DNA of 64,000 nucleotides. Source: an uncultured Massilia sp. GTDB lineage: Bacteria > Pseudomonadota > Gammaproteobacteria > Burkholderiales > Burkholderiaceae_D. Of the stretch, positions 1 through 9,800 are shown piece by piece. The stretch is from contig NZ_CAJYEB010000023.1 in NCBI RefSeq assembly GCF_913773735.1, positions 310,001-374,000 on the forward strand. Direction: 5' to 3'. Both the position numbers and the translations under genes were made by a program. How positions within the stretch are numbered: position 1 is the stretch's first letter; each line of letters opens with the position of its first letter. The notes under the pieces were generated by a model. That model worked only from the letters and a program-made list of their open reading frames with translations, ran no database searches and was not told the DNA's origin.

Positions 1-760
1 GCGCCGCCACCGCCGGCGCCGAGCTGACCAGGATGCCGAACACGCGCCGCGGCAGGCGCTTCAGGGCCATCATCTCGAGCGTGTAGGGCAGGGCGGAAGA
101 CAGCAGCGCCACCGCCAGGCCCAGGCCCAGCACGTCGGGCGCCAGCAGCGCGCCGCCGGCGTGCGCGGCACCGAACGGCACCGTGAACAGGGCCGCCGCC
201 AGCATGCCCCAGGCCACCGCGTGGCCGCCTTGCAGCACGGAGGCGCGCTTGCCGAACACGATGTACAGCGCCCAGCACAGCGCGGCGCCGAGGGCGAACG
301 CGACGCCGCGCGGGTCGAGCCGGGCGGCGCCCTCCAGCGGCAGCAGCAGCCACAGTCCCAGCGCCGCGCAGGCGACCCAGGCCAGGTCGCGCGGCCGGCG
401 CGAGGACAGCACCACCACGGCCAGCGGGCCGGTGACTTCGATGGCGACCGCGATCCCGATCGGGATGCGCGCGAACGCGTGGTAGATCAGCAAATTCATG
501 CAGCCCAGCGTGACGCCGTAGATCGCGATGTCGGGGATGTCGGCGCGCGCCGGCGGCATGCGCCACGGGCGCATGGCCAGCATCAGCAGCAGCGCCGACA
601 GGCCGACGCGCAGGGCCGTCACGCCGTCGCTGCCGACCTGCGGGAACAGGTGCTTGGCGAAGGCCGCGCCGACGTTCTGCGATACCAGCGCGCCGAGGAT
701 GGCCAGCGCCGCCGGTGCGGTGCCGGGAGCGCGCTGCGCGGCGGCGCCGGCCAGGTCCAT
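1..760 (-). CDS. RhtA-like EamA-family inner-membrane exporter (partial, C-terminus outside window)
   Basis: Translation of the minus strand from the ATG at 760 gives 253 residues with no stop before the window edge, so the C-terminal part is missing. The sequence is highly hydrophobic with about eight or more transmembrane stretches and two EamA-type halves. Recognisable segments are ALRVGLSALLLM, IPIGIAVAIEVTGPLAVVVL and SALPYTLEMMALKRLPRRVF, the last of which closely resembles the conserved C-terminal half of RhtA, the threonine/homoserine exporter. The start overlaps the stop of the upstream oxidoreductase gene by one base (TGATG), so the two are probably translationally coupled. The family exports amino acids or metabolites from the cytoplasm by proton exchange; the substrate here cannot be read from sequence. 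Confidence 0.8.
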   Translation of the reverse strand, partial: MDLAGAAAQRAPGTAPAALAILGALVSQNVGAAFAKHLFPQVGSDGVTALRVGLSALLLMLAMRPWRMPPARADIPDIAIYGVTLGCMNLLIYHAFARIPIGIAVAIEVTGPLAVVVLSSRRPRDLAWVACAALGLWLLLPLEGAARLDPRGVAFALGAALCWALYIVFGKRASVLQGGHAVAWGMLAAALFTVPFGAAHAGGALLAPDVLGLGLAVALLSSALPYTLEMMALKRLPRRVFGILVSSAPAVAA

Positions 761-2376
761 CAGCCGGCCATCGCCAGGGCGACGGCTTCGGCGACGCGGA
801 TGCCGTCCACCGCGGCCGACATGATGCCGCCCGCGTAGCCCGCGCCCTCGCCGGCCGGGTACAGGCCGCGCGTGTTCAGGCTCTGCAGGCTGTCGTCGTG
901 GCGCTTGATGCGGATCGGCGACGAGGTGCGCGTCTCGACCCCGGTCAGCACGGCGTCGTGCTTGTAGTAGCCCTTGATCTGCTTGTCGAAGGCGACGAAG
1001 GCTTCGCGCAGCGCCACGGTGGCGTAGTCGGGCAATGCCGGCGCCAGGTCGGTCAGGTGCACGGCCGGCTTGAACGAGGGGACCACGGCGCCGAACTCGG
1101 TCGAGGCCACGCCGCGCACGAAGTCGCCCATCAGCTGGCCCGGCGCGTCGTAGTTGCTGCCGCCCAGCACGAAGGCGCGCGATTCCAGCTCGCGCTGGAA
1201 GGCGATGCCGGCCAGCGGGTGGCCCGGGTAGTCGCTCGGCGTGATGCCGACCACGATGGCGCTGTTGGCGTTGCGTTCGTTGCGCGAGTACTGGCTCATG
1301 CCGTTGGTGACGACGCGGCCTTCCTCGGACGAGGCGGCGACCACGGTGCCGCCCGGGCACATGCAGAAGCTGTACACGCTGCGGCCGTTCGAGGCGTGGT
1401 GCACGATCTTGTAGTCGGCCGCGCCGAGGATCTCGTTGCCGGCGTTCGGGCCGAAGCGGCACACGTCGATCAGCGACTGCGGGTGCTCGACGCGAAAGCC
1501 GATCGAGAACGGTTTCGCTTCGACGTAGACGCCGCGGTCGTACAGCATCTGGAAGGTGTCGCGCGCGCTGTGGCCGACCGCCATCACGAGGTGGCGCGTG
1601 GGGATCGTCTCGCCCGAGGCCAGCCGCACGCCGACCACCTGGCGCGCGTTGCCTTCGCCCTCGAGCAGCACGTCGTCGACCCGCTGCTCGAAGCGGATCT
1701 CTCCGCCCAGCGACTCGATCTCGGCGCGCATCTGCTCGACCATCTTGACCAGCCGGAACGTGCCGATGTGCGGCTTGCTGACGTACAGGATCTCTTCCGG
1801 CGCGCCCGACTTGACGAACTCCGACAGCACCTTGCGCCCGTAGTGCTTCGGGTCCTTGATCTGGCTGTACAGCTTGCCGTCCGAGAAGGTGCCGGCGCCG
1901 CCCTCGCCGAACTGCACGTTCGACTCGGTGTTGAGCTTGCGCTTGCGCCAGAAGCCGAAGGTGTCGACGGTGCGCTCGCGGACCTTCTTGCCGCGTTCCA
2001 GCACCAGCGGATTGAGGCCCATCTGCGCCAGGATCAGCGCCACGAACAGGCCGCACGGGCCCATGCCGACGACGACGGGACGCGCCGTGCGCGGCGCCGG
2101 TTTCGCGGCCGGGACGAACTTGTACTCGGTGTCGGGCGCCGGGCCGATCTGCGGATCGCGCGCCAGGCGCGCCAGTACGGCGGCTTCGTCGCGCACCTGC
2201 ACGTCGAGCGCGTAGATCAGCACGATGGCGCTGCGCTTGCGGGCGTCGTAGCTGCGCTTGAAGACGGTGAAATCGACCAGCGCGTCCGCGGTGATGCCGA
2301 GGCGCTCGACGATGGCGGCGCGCAGGGCGGGCTCGGGGTGGTCCAGGGGCAGTTTGAGTTCTTTGATTCGCAGCAT
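760..2376 (-). CDS. FAD-dependent oxidoreductase, COG2509 type
   Basis: A 538-residue protein. After an N-terminal domain of about 90 residues (LRIKELKLPLDHPEPALRAA) comes a dinucleotide-binding fold with the motif VVVGMGPCGLFVALILAQ near residue 100, followed by an acidic strand end (LVLERG). Further on are GEGGAGTFSDGKLYSQ and, near the C-terminus, GLYPAGEGAGYAGGIMSAAVDG, which is the typical second FAD-contact segment. This arrangement matches the uncharacterised FAD-dependent dehydrogenase family COG2509; the physiological substrate of the family is not established. The start was chosen because MLRIKELKLPLDHP is the usual family N-terminus, although no clear ribosome binding site precedes it. 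It sits directly upstream of the exporter gene with a one-base overlap. Confidence 0.85.
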   Translation of the reverse strand: MLRIKELKLPLDHPEPALRAAIVERLGITADALVDFTVFKRSYDARKRSAIVLIYALDVQVRDEAAVLARLARDPQIGPAPDTEYKFVPAAKPAPRTARPVVVGMGPCGLFVALILAQMGLNPLVLERGKKVRERTVDTFGFWRKRKLNTESNVQFGEGGAGTFSDGKLYSQIKDPKHYGRKVLSEFVKSGAPEEILYVSKPHIGTFRLVKMVEQMRAEIESLGGEIRFEQRVDDVLLEGEGNARQVVGVRLASGETIPTRHLVMAVGHSARDTFQMLYDRGVYVEAKPFSIGFRVEHPQSLIDVCRFGPNAGNEILGAADYKIVHHASNGRSVYSFCMCPGGTVVAASSEEGRVVTNGMSQYSRNERNANSAIVVGITPSDYPGHPLAGIAFQRELESRAFVLGGSNYDAPGQLMGDFVRGVASTEFGAVVPSFKPAVHLTDLAPALPDYATVALREAFVAFDKQIKGYYKHDAVLTGVETRTSSPIRIKRHDDSLQSLNTRGLYPAGEGAGYAGGIMSAAVDGIRVAEAVALAMAG

Positions 2377-3063
2377 GATGGCATCGAGGCCGGCGCGGAA
2401 GGCCCGTCGCAGGGGACGGCGATCGCGCGGCTGGTGAAGGCAAACGGCAAGTATAAGCGATCGGCAGGCCGCGGGCGAGGACCAGGGCGTTTATGCCGGC
2501 AAACATGTTGCCTCGTCGGGCAGCCATGGTGCACCGCGATCGATGGCGAAAGAATGAATGTACTTTTGGGAAAATTCCTAGCAGGCTTTCCATCGTACTG
2601 AATTACAGGTTGTAACAAGGTGTAACATATTCAGTGTATGCATATGCCAGTTTCGTTGGTGGCATGGCAACACCTTGTTATGTTCGTATCTGGTGCAAGT
2701 CTCACCAATTTTCACCAAAATTCGTGTCGGGACGCACCAAGGGTGTGCTCTTGTTATGTGATTTCATCATTGTGTTGTTTCTATGCGTTTTGTTAAGTGT
2801 GTTCCGTTGACAATTTCCCGTTTGCCATGGTTTGATCGATGAATCAGTAACGTTTGATTCGGATTCGGCGTTAATTGAGAGCATTCGTCCTACAGGCGGT
2901 ATGTGTAATTCCAAGCATCAAAAAGAAGCGGTAGAAACAGTAGTCGATGGCTGACCGGCCCGCGCATTGCCGTCACAGGAAGCCTACCCGGCGTATGCGT
3001 TGGCGCAGGCGGTAAATGCAAGAAAAGAAACCACTTTTGAAAGTCCCGAGAGGAGAAGTTTTG
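2377..3063. other. Long AT-rich intergenic region upstream of a receptor gene
   Basis: No convincing gene is present. Between about 2550 and 2930 the base composition is much more AT-rich than the flanking genes. The region carries two copies of TGTAACA (2611-2617 and 2621-2627), a separated perfect inverted repeat (TAACAAGGTG at 2613-2622, CACCTTGTTA at 2671-2680), and a GTATGCATATGCC element at 2636-2648. It contains the promoters of the divergent oxidoreductase and receptor genes, but no single -35/-10 pair stands out. Confidence 0.6.
2611..2680. promoter_or_regulatory. Inverted repeat TAACAAGGTG/CACCTTGTTA, candidate operator or RNA hairpin
   Basis: Ten bases at 2613-2622 are exactly complementary to 2671-2680 with 48 bases between them. 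The left arm is embedded in a short direct repeat of TGTAACA. It lies about 390 bases before the receptor start at 3064. The structure is seen directly; a role in regulation is inference. Confidence 0.4.
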
Positions 3064-5955
3064 ATGATGTTCAAATTGAAGTCGATGCCGTTGGCCATTT
3101 CGACCCTGGTCGCCAGCGGCGCCCTGGTGGCGTCCCTGCCCGCGATGGCGCAGACGACGGAAGCCGCCGGCGCCAGCGCGAGCCCGCAGCGCGTGGTCGT
3201 GACCGGTTCGCTGATCAGCCGTGCCGACACCGAAACCCCGACCCCGGTGCAGGTGCTGACGGCCCAGGACATCCAGCGCAGCGGCAAGACCTCGGTCGCC
3301 GAACTGCTGAACGACCTGGCCGCCAACGGTGCCGGCACCCTGGGCACCGGCTTCTCCGGCGCCTTCGCCAACGGCGCCTCCGGCGTCTCGCTGCGCGGCC
3401 TGACCGTGGGTTCGACCCTGGTCCTGATCGACGGCCACCGCATGTCGCCGTACGCGATCGGCGACGATTCGCAGCGCTCCTTCGTCGACGTGTCCAATAT
3501 CCCGTTCGACGCGATCGAGAGCATCGAAGTCCTGAAGAGCGGCGCCTCGTCGCTGTACGGTTCGGACGCGGTCGCCGGCGTGGTGAACATCAAGCTGAAG
3601 AAGAACTTCCAGGGCACCCGCTTCGCGGCCGAGACGGGCGATACGCAGCACGGCGGCGGCGCGACGCACCGCGCCTCGCTGAGCACCGGCATCGGCGACA
3701 TCGACAACGACGGCTACAACGCCTTCATCACCGCCGAATGGCGTCACCAGGGCGCCATCAAGGTCTCGGACCGCAGCCAGTTCCAGTGGGCGAATCCGGA
3801 CTGGCGCTCGCGCGGCGGCAACGACCTGACCTTCGGCGTGCCGACCGCGCGCCTGGGCTACCTGACCGCGGCCAGCTCGCCGTTCCTGTACAACCCGTCG
3901 AACCCGAACAACCCGGCGGGCGTCTCGAACGTCAACAATCCTGCGAACTACCAGTTCCTGGATCCGAACTGCAACTTCACCAAGTACCGCGCGGGCCAGT
4001 GCTCGGTGACCGATACCGTCGGCAATATTCAGCCCGAATCGGAAAACCTGAACCTGCTGATCGGCATGACCAAGAAGCTGAACGCCGACTGGGAACTGGC
4101 GTTCAAGGGCTCGATGTTCAAGCGCGACAACCACAGCAACCGCGGCCTGGGTCCGGTTTACAACCCGACCAGCTTCACCGGCTACAACATCATCAACAAC
4201 GGCGTCGTGCTCCCGGGTATCGGCGCGGTGCGCAGCACCACGTTCGCCCCCGGCGCGGCCATCGGCGCCAACCTGACCAATCCGTTCGCCCAGAATGCCC
4301 GCCTGTACGGCTACATCCCGGGCGTGCCGGCATCGGCCTCGCAGGACAATACCGCCACGACCACCCGCTTCGCGCTCGACCTGCATGGCAGCGCCTACGG
4401 CTGGGACGTCAACATCGCCGGCGGCCTGACCAAGTCGAAGGCCGACATCGACTACGGCGGCAACGTCAACCGCGCCGCCCTGTACCGCCTGATCAACAAC
4501 GGTACCTGGAACGTGCTGGGCGGCAATTCGCAAGCCCTGCTGGACCAGGTGGCGCCGCGCTATTCGAACACGCTGGAATCGAAGCTGAACTACTTCGATG
4601 CCGTGGGTTCGCGCGAACTGATGCAACTGGGCGCCGGCCCGCTGGCCATGGCGGCCGGCGTGCACTGGCACAAGCGCGACTGGAACGCGCCGGCGGCGTC
4701 GCTGACGGCCAACGGCACCGTGGCCAGCACCTCGGCCTTCGTGATCGGTTCCGAAACGAATACCGCAGCCTTCGCCGAACTGCAGGCGACCCCGATCAAG
4801 AACGTGGAACTGCACGTCTCGGGCCGCTACGACCACTTCGACACCTACGGCAATTCGTTCACGCCGGCGGCGAGCTTCAAGTGGCAGCCGGTGCAGCAGT
4901 TTGCGCTGCGCGGTACCTTCGCCCGCGGCTTCCGCGCACCGAACCCGGCGGAAACGGGTAACTCGGGCTCGTTCTTCTCGGCCAGCGGCCTGAGCGATCC
5001 GATCCTGTGCCCGACCGGCACCACGGCCCCGGCCGGCACCCCGATCACCGGCGCCTGCGACATCACGCCGACCTACGTCCAGCGTCCGAGCCAGAACCTG
5101 TCGCCCGAGAAGTCCAAGTCGTACACCCTGGGCATCGTGGTCGAACCGGTCAAGGGCCTGAACGCCACGCTCGACTACTACAAGATCGACGTCAAGAACC
5201 AGATCGTGACCGCCGTCGGCAACGACCTGAGCTTCCAGCCGACCTTCGTGCGCGGCCCGGCGGCGCCGATCGACCTGTCCAACGGCAACGGCGGCTCCGT
5301 CGTCGGCACGCCGATCGCCGGTCCGATCCTGTTCGCCGAATCGCCGTACATCAACGCCGGCGCGACCAAGACCGAAGGCATCGAGGCGGACATCGGCTAC
5401 CGCTGGCGCCTGCCGAGCGACATGGGCCAACTGCGCGCCAACATCAGCGCGGCGCACACGATCAGCTACGAGCAGACCGTCGCTGGCGTGACGTACCAGC
5501 TGGCCGGCACCAACGGCCCGTCGGTGGTGTCGGGCGCGACCGGTTCGCCGAAGAACCGTGCCCAGTTCACGCTGGGCTGGGCGAAAGGCCCGCTGGATGT
5601 GAATGCCACGGTGAACTACACCAGCAGCTTCTCGGCCCTGGATCCGGCCGCCGGCGCGACCGACTGCCGCACCGCGGCCGCCGACATCACCGGCCGTCCC
5701 TACTTCACTGGCCCGACCCAGCCGGAGTACTACTGCCACATCGCGTCGTTCACCTCGACCAACCTGAACATCCAGTACAAGTTGAGCGAGAACCTGACGC
5801 TGCGCGGCTCGATCCTGAACCTGTTCGACAAGCAGCCGCCGCTGGATCCGAACACCTATGGCAACTCGACCGTGCAGACCGCGTACAACGCATCGCTGCA
5901 CCAGGCCGGCGCCATCGGCCGCTTCTTCAACCTGGGTCTGAACTACACGTTCTGA
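3064..5955 (+). CDS. TonB-dependent receptor 1
   Basis: A 963-residue outer-membrane receptor of the Caulobacter/Xanthomonas-type expanded TonB-dependent receptor family. Residues 1-31 form a signal peptide ending in PAMAQ. The plug domain follows with VVVTGSLISR, a SGKTSVAELLNDL segment, the block VSLRGLTVGSTLVLIDGHR and IEVLKSGASSLYGSDAVAGVVNI. The beta-barrel ends in the signature RFFNLGLNYTF with a terminal phenylalanine. The ATG at 3064 is preferred because AGGAG at 3051-3055 precedes it by eight bases; an in-frame ATG at 3016 would extend the protein by 16 residues ahead of the signal peptide. Such receptors take up siderophores, vitamins, sugars or peptides using TonB energy; no substrate clue is present because neighbouring genes are unrelated. 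A rho-independent terminator follows. Confidence 0.92.
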   Translation: MMFKLKSMPLAISTLVASGALVASLPAMAQTTEAAGASASPQRVVVTGSLISRADTETPTPVQVLTAQDIQRSGKTSVAELLNDLAANGAGTLGTGFSGAFANGASGVSLRGLTVGSTLVLIDGHRMSPYAIGDDSQRSFVDVSNIPFDAIESIEVLKSGASSLYGSDAVAGVVNIKLKKNFQGTRFAAETGDTQHGGGATHRASLSTGIGDIDNDGYNAFITAEWRHQGAIKVSDRSQFQWANPDWRSRGGNDLTFGVPTARLGYLTAASSPFLYNPSNPNNPAGVSNVNNPANYQFLDPNCNFTKYRAGQCSVTDTVGNIQPESENLNLLIGMTKKLNADWELAFKGSMFKRDNHSNRGLGPVYNPTSFTGYNIINNGVVLPGIGAVRSTTFAPGAAIGANLTNPFAQNARLYGYIPGVPASASQDNTATTTRFALDLHGSAYGWDVNIAGGLTKSKADIDYGGNVNRAALYRLINNGTWNVLGGNSQALLDQVAPRYSNTLESKLNYFDAVGSRELMQLGAGPLAMAAGVHWHKRDWNAPAASLTANGTVASTSAFVIGSETNTAAFAELQATPIKNVELHVSGRYDHFDTYGNSFTPAASFKWQPVQQFALRGTFARGFRAPNPAETGNSGSFFSASGLSDPILCPTGTTAPAGTPITGACDITPTYVQRPSQNLSPEKSKSYTLGIVVEPVKGLNATLDYYKIDVKNQIVTAVGNDLSFQPTFVRGPAAPIDLSNGNGGSVVGTPIAGPILFAESPYINAGATKTEGIEADIGYRWRLPSDMGQLRANISAAHTISYEQTVAGVTYQLAGTNGPSVVSGATGSPKNRAQFTLGWAKGPLDVNATVNYTSSFSALDPAAGATDCRTAAADITGRPYFTGPTQPEYYCHIASFTSTNLNIQYKLSENLTLRGSILNLFDKQPPLDPNTYGNSTVQTAYNASLHQAGAIGRFFNLGLNYTF

Positions 5956-6004
5956 TCCGTATCGCAACGGCGGCAGTGATGCCGCCGCTGCGCAACATCC
6001 AGAC

Positions 6005-6046
6005 GCCCCGGGGCGGACGCAAGTCCGCTGCCGGGGCTTTTCTTTT
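6005..6046 (+). terminator. Rho-independent terminator after receptor 1
   Basis: A GC-rich stem (GCCCCGG...GCGGAC pairing with GTCCGC...CCGGGGC) is followed by TTTTCTTTT, 50 bases after the receptor stop codon. Confidence 0.85.
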
Positions 6047-6871
6047 GGCGCCGTTCGCGCTGGCTGTACGAACCGGCCCCGCTGCTGGCGGTATGTTCCA
6101 TTGCCGAGGTGGCGCACGGCGAGGCGGCGATGGGCGAGGCGGCAGGTTCCCTGTTGTTGGCATCGCAGCACGGATCACGCCTAGCGGACCGCCTCCGCCC
6201 GATGGCGGCGCTGCCACATGCCGCGCGCTGATGGCGATGCGGACTGGCAACAAAGACTGGCTGCGGGAGTGGTCGATGACGCCAGCGCCGTCGCGGAGAA
6301 CTCCAGTCGGGTTCGGCAAAGACCCGCAGAGGGGGTGTCCATCGATGCGAAGCCCACATTGCCTGTCGCAGCCTGGTAGCGCATATGTTGTACAGATCCA
6401 ACGTCAACGTCACAATATTTTTATTTTACGAAATGAAACTTGTGCGCTATGACCGTGCGTAGTTGTACTACGGCTGGACCAAACTGGGGCGCCCGGCATA
6501 GCGTTTCTATCTGTTATTTATGGCCAGAATATGTTAAATGTTTTAATTTTTCATTATTTCATACACAACTGCTCAACATGTGCCTATAAATTTGTATAAA
6601 CAACTAAAACCCGCGTCCTGCGACGGCGCCATGAAGAATTCAGGTGCACCAATTTGATGCGTTTTTTTCCACTGTAAATATAAGAATAAAGTGCTTTGGA
6701 GAAATTGACGGCAACAAAATATGTATGTTTTATTAAATATATACGCGGCAAGAAAGAGAGATTCTTGTTTCCGGGTAAAGAAAAACATGTCGCAACCGTC
6801 GTGTTTTTGTGATCGAGAACTGCAGTACGAGTCGCCAAAGTAGCGGCTTCGATAACAGAATAGGGAATCAC
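6047..6871. other. Long intergenic region, AT-rich in its second half
   Basis: No gene is supported. From 6047 to about 6400 the composition is similar to the genome but coding potential is poor on both strands. From about 6400 to 6870 it becomes strongly AT-rich with A/T runs and TATAAA-like boxes, unlike anything else in the window except the other receptor leaders. The element GCGCATATGTTG lies at 6379-6390. The region should contain the promoter of the receptor starting at 6872. Confidence 0.6.
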
Positions 6872-9800
6872 ATGCTTAAGAAATCCGTTTTAACGCACGC
6901 ATTGGCCCTGGCGTTCGGGGGAACTGCGCTGGTCGTGGGCGTCATGCCGCCGGCGATGGCGCAGTCGAACGCCACCGGTACGGTGAGCGGTCGCGTGGAA
7001 GGTACGCCGGGTGCCAGCGTCGCCCTGACGAACACCGAGACCGGCTTGCGCCGGACCGGTTCGGTCGACTCGCTCGGCCGCTTCCAGGTGACGTCGCTGC
7101 CGCCGGGCCACTACCGCGTTGACCTGATTCAAAACGGCAACGCGGTGCGTTCGACCGAAGTCGACGTCCTGCTCGGCCAGGGTGTCGATGCATCGTTCCT
7201 GAACGTACAAGCGGTCACGGTGACCGGTCGCCGCAGCCGCATCGACCTGACCACGGCGGCCAACGGCGTCACGTTCACCGCCAAGGAACTGAGCAAGCTG
7301 CCGGTCCAGCAGAACCTGACCTCGATCGTGCTGCTGGCACCGAACACCACCAAGGGTGACCCGGCATTCGGCAACACCGCATCGTTCGGCGGCAGCGGCG
7401 TATCCGAAAACGCCTTCTACCTGAACGGTTTCCCGATCACCAACCCGCTGAGCCAGCTGGGCTCGATGGAACTGCCGTTCGGCGCGATCCAGCAGGCCAA
7501 CGTGATGACCGGCGGCTTCGGCGCCGAGTTCGGCCGTTCGATCGGCGGCGTGATGGCCGTGACCTCTAAGAGCGGTACCAATACCTGGGAAGCGGGTGCG
7601 ACCTATTCGATCGAGCCGAATTCGTGGCGTGCCAGCCGCCGCAACATCGTCTACGCCAATAACGGCGCCGACACCGACGGCCGGATCGACCTGCGCCGCG
7701 ACAACCGTTCGACCACCAGCCGGCAGTACGGCGGCTACGTCGGCGGTCCGATCATCCAGGACAAGCTGTTCATGTTCGTCGCTGCCGACCAGACCCTCGG
7801 CACCGACAGCTACCTCGGTTCGGCCAGCTCGGCCGCGCCGTCGACGATCGCGGAAAGCGGCTGGAACGCGAACCGTACCTGGGAAAACCGCTGGCTCGGC
7901 AAGCTGGACTGGAACATCACCGACAACCACCGCCTGGAGTTCACCACCGTCGGCGACGACGTCCGCGGCCGCTACCAGAAATACGGCTACGTGCTGGACA
8001 GCACGACGGCGACCGATGGCCTCGTCAACCTGAACGGCCACCCGAACAACACGCTGTACTCCTCGGCCGTGGCACGCAATATGGGGCCGACCGATGCGTA
8101 CTACCCGCAGACCCCGGGTTCCAAGCTGAACACGCTGCGCTATAACGGCCAGGTCACCGACGACCTGACGGTCACCGCCCTGTACGGCGTCCTGAAGACC
8201 GAACGCGGCACTACCTACGAGCAGGCCGGCCAGAACACCGGCGGTGCGGTGCCGCCGTCGGTCTCGGTCATCAACTACACCGGCGGCAATGGCCGCTGGC
8301 CGGCGATCAACCCGGACCTGTTCCGCACCCACAACATCTTCCCCGGCAACCGCGCGACGCCGGGCGAAGACCAGACCAAGGCGGCCCGCTTCGACGTCGA
8401 GTACAAGCTCGGCGACCACAAGCTGCGCGCCGGTATCGACTCGGTCAAGATCGACGTCAGCGGCGCAGGTGTCGCAACCAGCGGCGGCTTGAGCTGGAGC
8501 TATCGCTGGGTCGGCGCCGGCAACGCCAATAAATCGGTGCCGCTGTCCTTCAGCCGTCCGGCCGTCGTCGCCAACTATGGTGGCTCGGGCCTGGATGGTT
8601 ACTACGTCCGATCGAACATCTTCAGCTCGATCACCGACGCGTCCGCGAAACAGACCGCCCAGTACATCGAAGACCAGTGGCAAGTGACCCCGAACCTGCT
8701 GTTGAACCTGGGCCTGCGCAACGATACCTACTCCAACTCGAACGGCGATGGCGAGAAGTTCATCGACATGAAGAGCCAGGTGGCGCCGCGCTTCTCGGCG
8801 ATCTGGGACGTCAACGGCGACAAGTCGCTGAAGGTCTATGGTAGCCTGGGCCGCTACTACCTGCAGCTGCCGACCTCGGTGGCGGCACGCGCGGCATCGC
8901 GCTCGACCTACCTGAACCAGGACTTCACCTATACGGGCGTCGATCCGAACACCGGCGCGCCGACGGGCCTGGTGCCGATCAATACCCAGCAGTCCCCGGA
9001 CGGCGAATACAACCAGCGCAAGGATCCGCGCGCCATCGTCGCCGACGGCCTGAAGCCGAACTACCAGGACGAGCTGACCATCGGCTTCGACAAGGCCTGG
9101 ACTGCGGACTTCAACTTCGGCGGCAAGGTCACCTACCGCAAGCTGGGCGCCGGTATCGACGACAGCTGCGACACCCGTCCGATCCTCGACTTCGCGGAAA
9201 AGAACGGCATCGACATCAAGTCGCCTAACGCGGTCAACTGCTTCATCTTCAACCCGGGCCGCGACGTGACCCTGTGGGTGGATGGCAACGACGCCGCCGG
9301 CAACCCGGTCGTGACCGGCAAGGGCCAGTATGCGCACTTCACCGCCGCCCAGATCGCCCAGCCGAAGGCCAAGCGGACGTATGCGGCGCTGGACATGTAC
9401 ATGGAACACCCGATGCGCAACGGCTGGTTCGGTCGCGTCAACTACACGCTGTCGCGTTCCAAGGGCAATATGGAAGGCCAGACCCGTTCCGACACCGGCC
9501 AGACCGACGTCGGCACCTCGGCGGCATGGGACTTCCCGGAGTTCTCGCCGGGTAGCGACGGCCTGCTGCCGAACGACCGCAAGCACCAGCTGAAGGCGTT
9601 CGGGGCGTACCAGATCACGCCGGAACTCACGGTCGGCGGCTTCGCAACGGTACAGTCGGGCCGTCCGCGCCTGTGCCTGGGGACCAACAACCAGTCCGAC
9701 GGTTACGACGAGGAAACCGGCCTGGGCCTGGATCCGCGCTTCCCGTACAACACCGCCTACGGCGGCCCGGGCTACGGCGCCGAGTACTACTACTGCGGCG

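Noticed and set aside
2702..2914. A 70-codon minus-strand frame in the AT-rich region before receptor 1
   Set aside because: No ribosome binding site, no recognisable features and AT-rich noise composition.
2890..6171. A 1093-codon open frame antisense to receptor 1
   Set aside because: High GC at third positions keeps antisense frames open; the product is Arg/Val/Gln-rich without domains, while the opposite strand encodes a clear receptor.
6584..6871. A 95-codon minus-strand frame upstream of receptor 2
   Set aside because: Lies entirely in the AT-rich leader, lacks a ribosome binding site and shows no family features.
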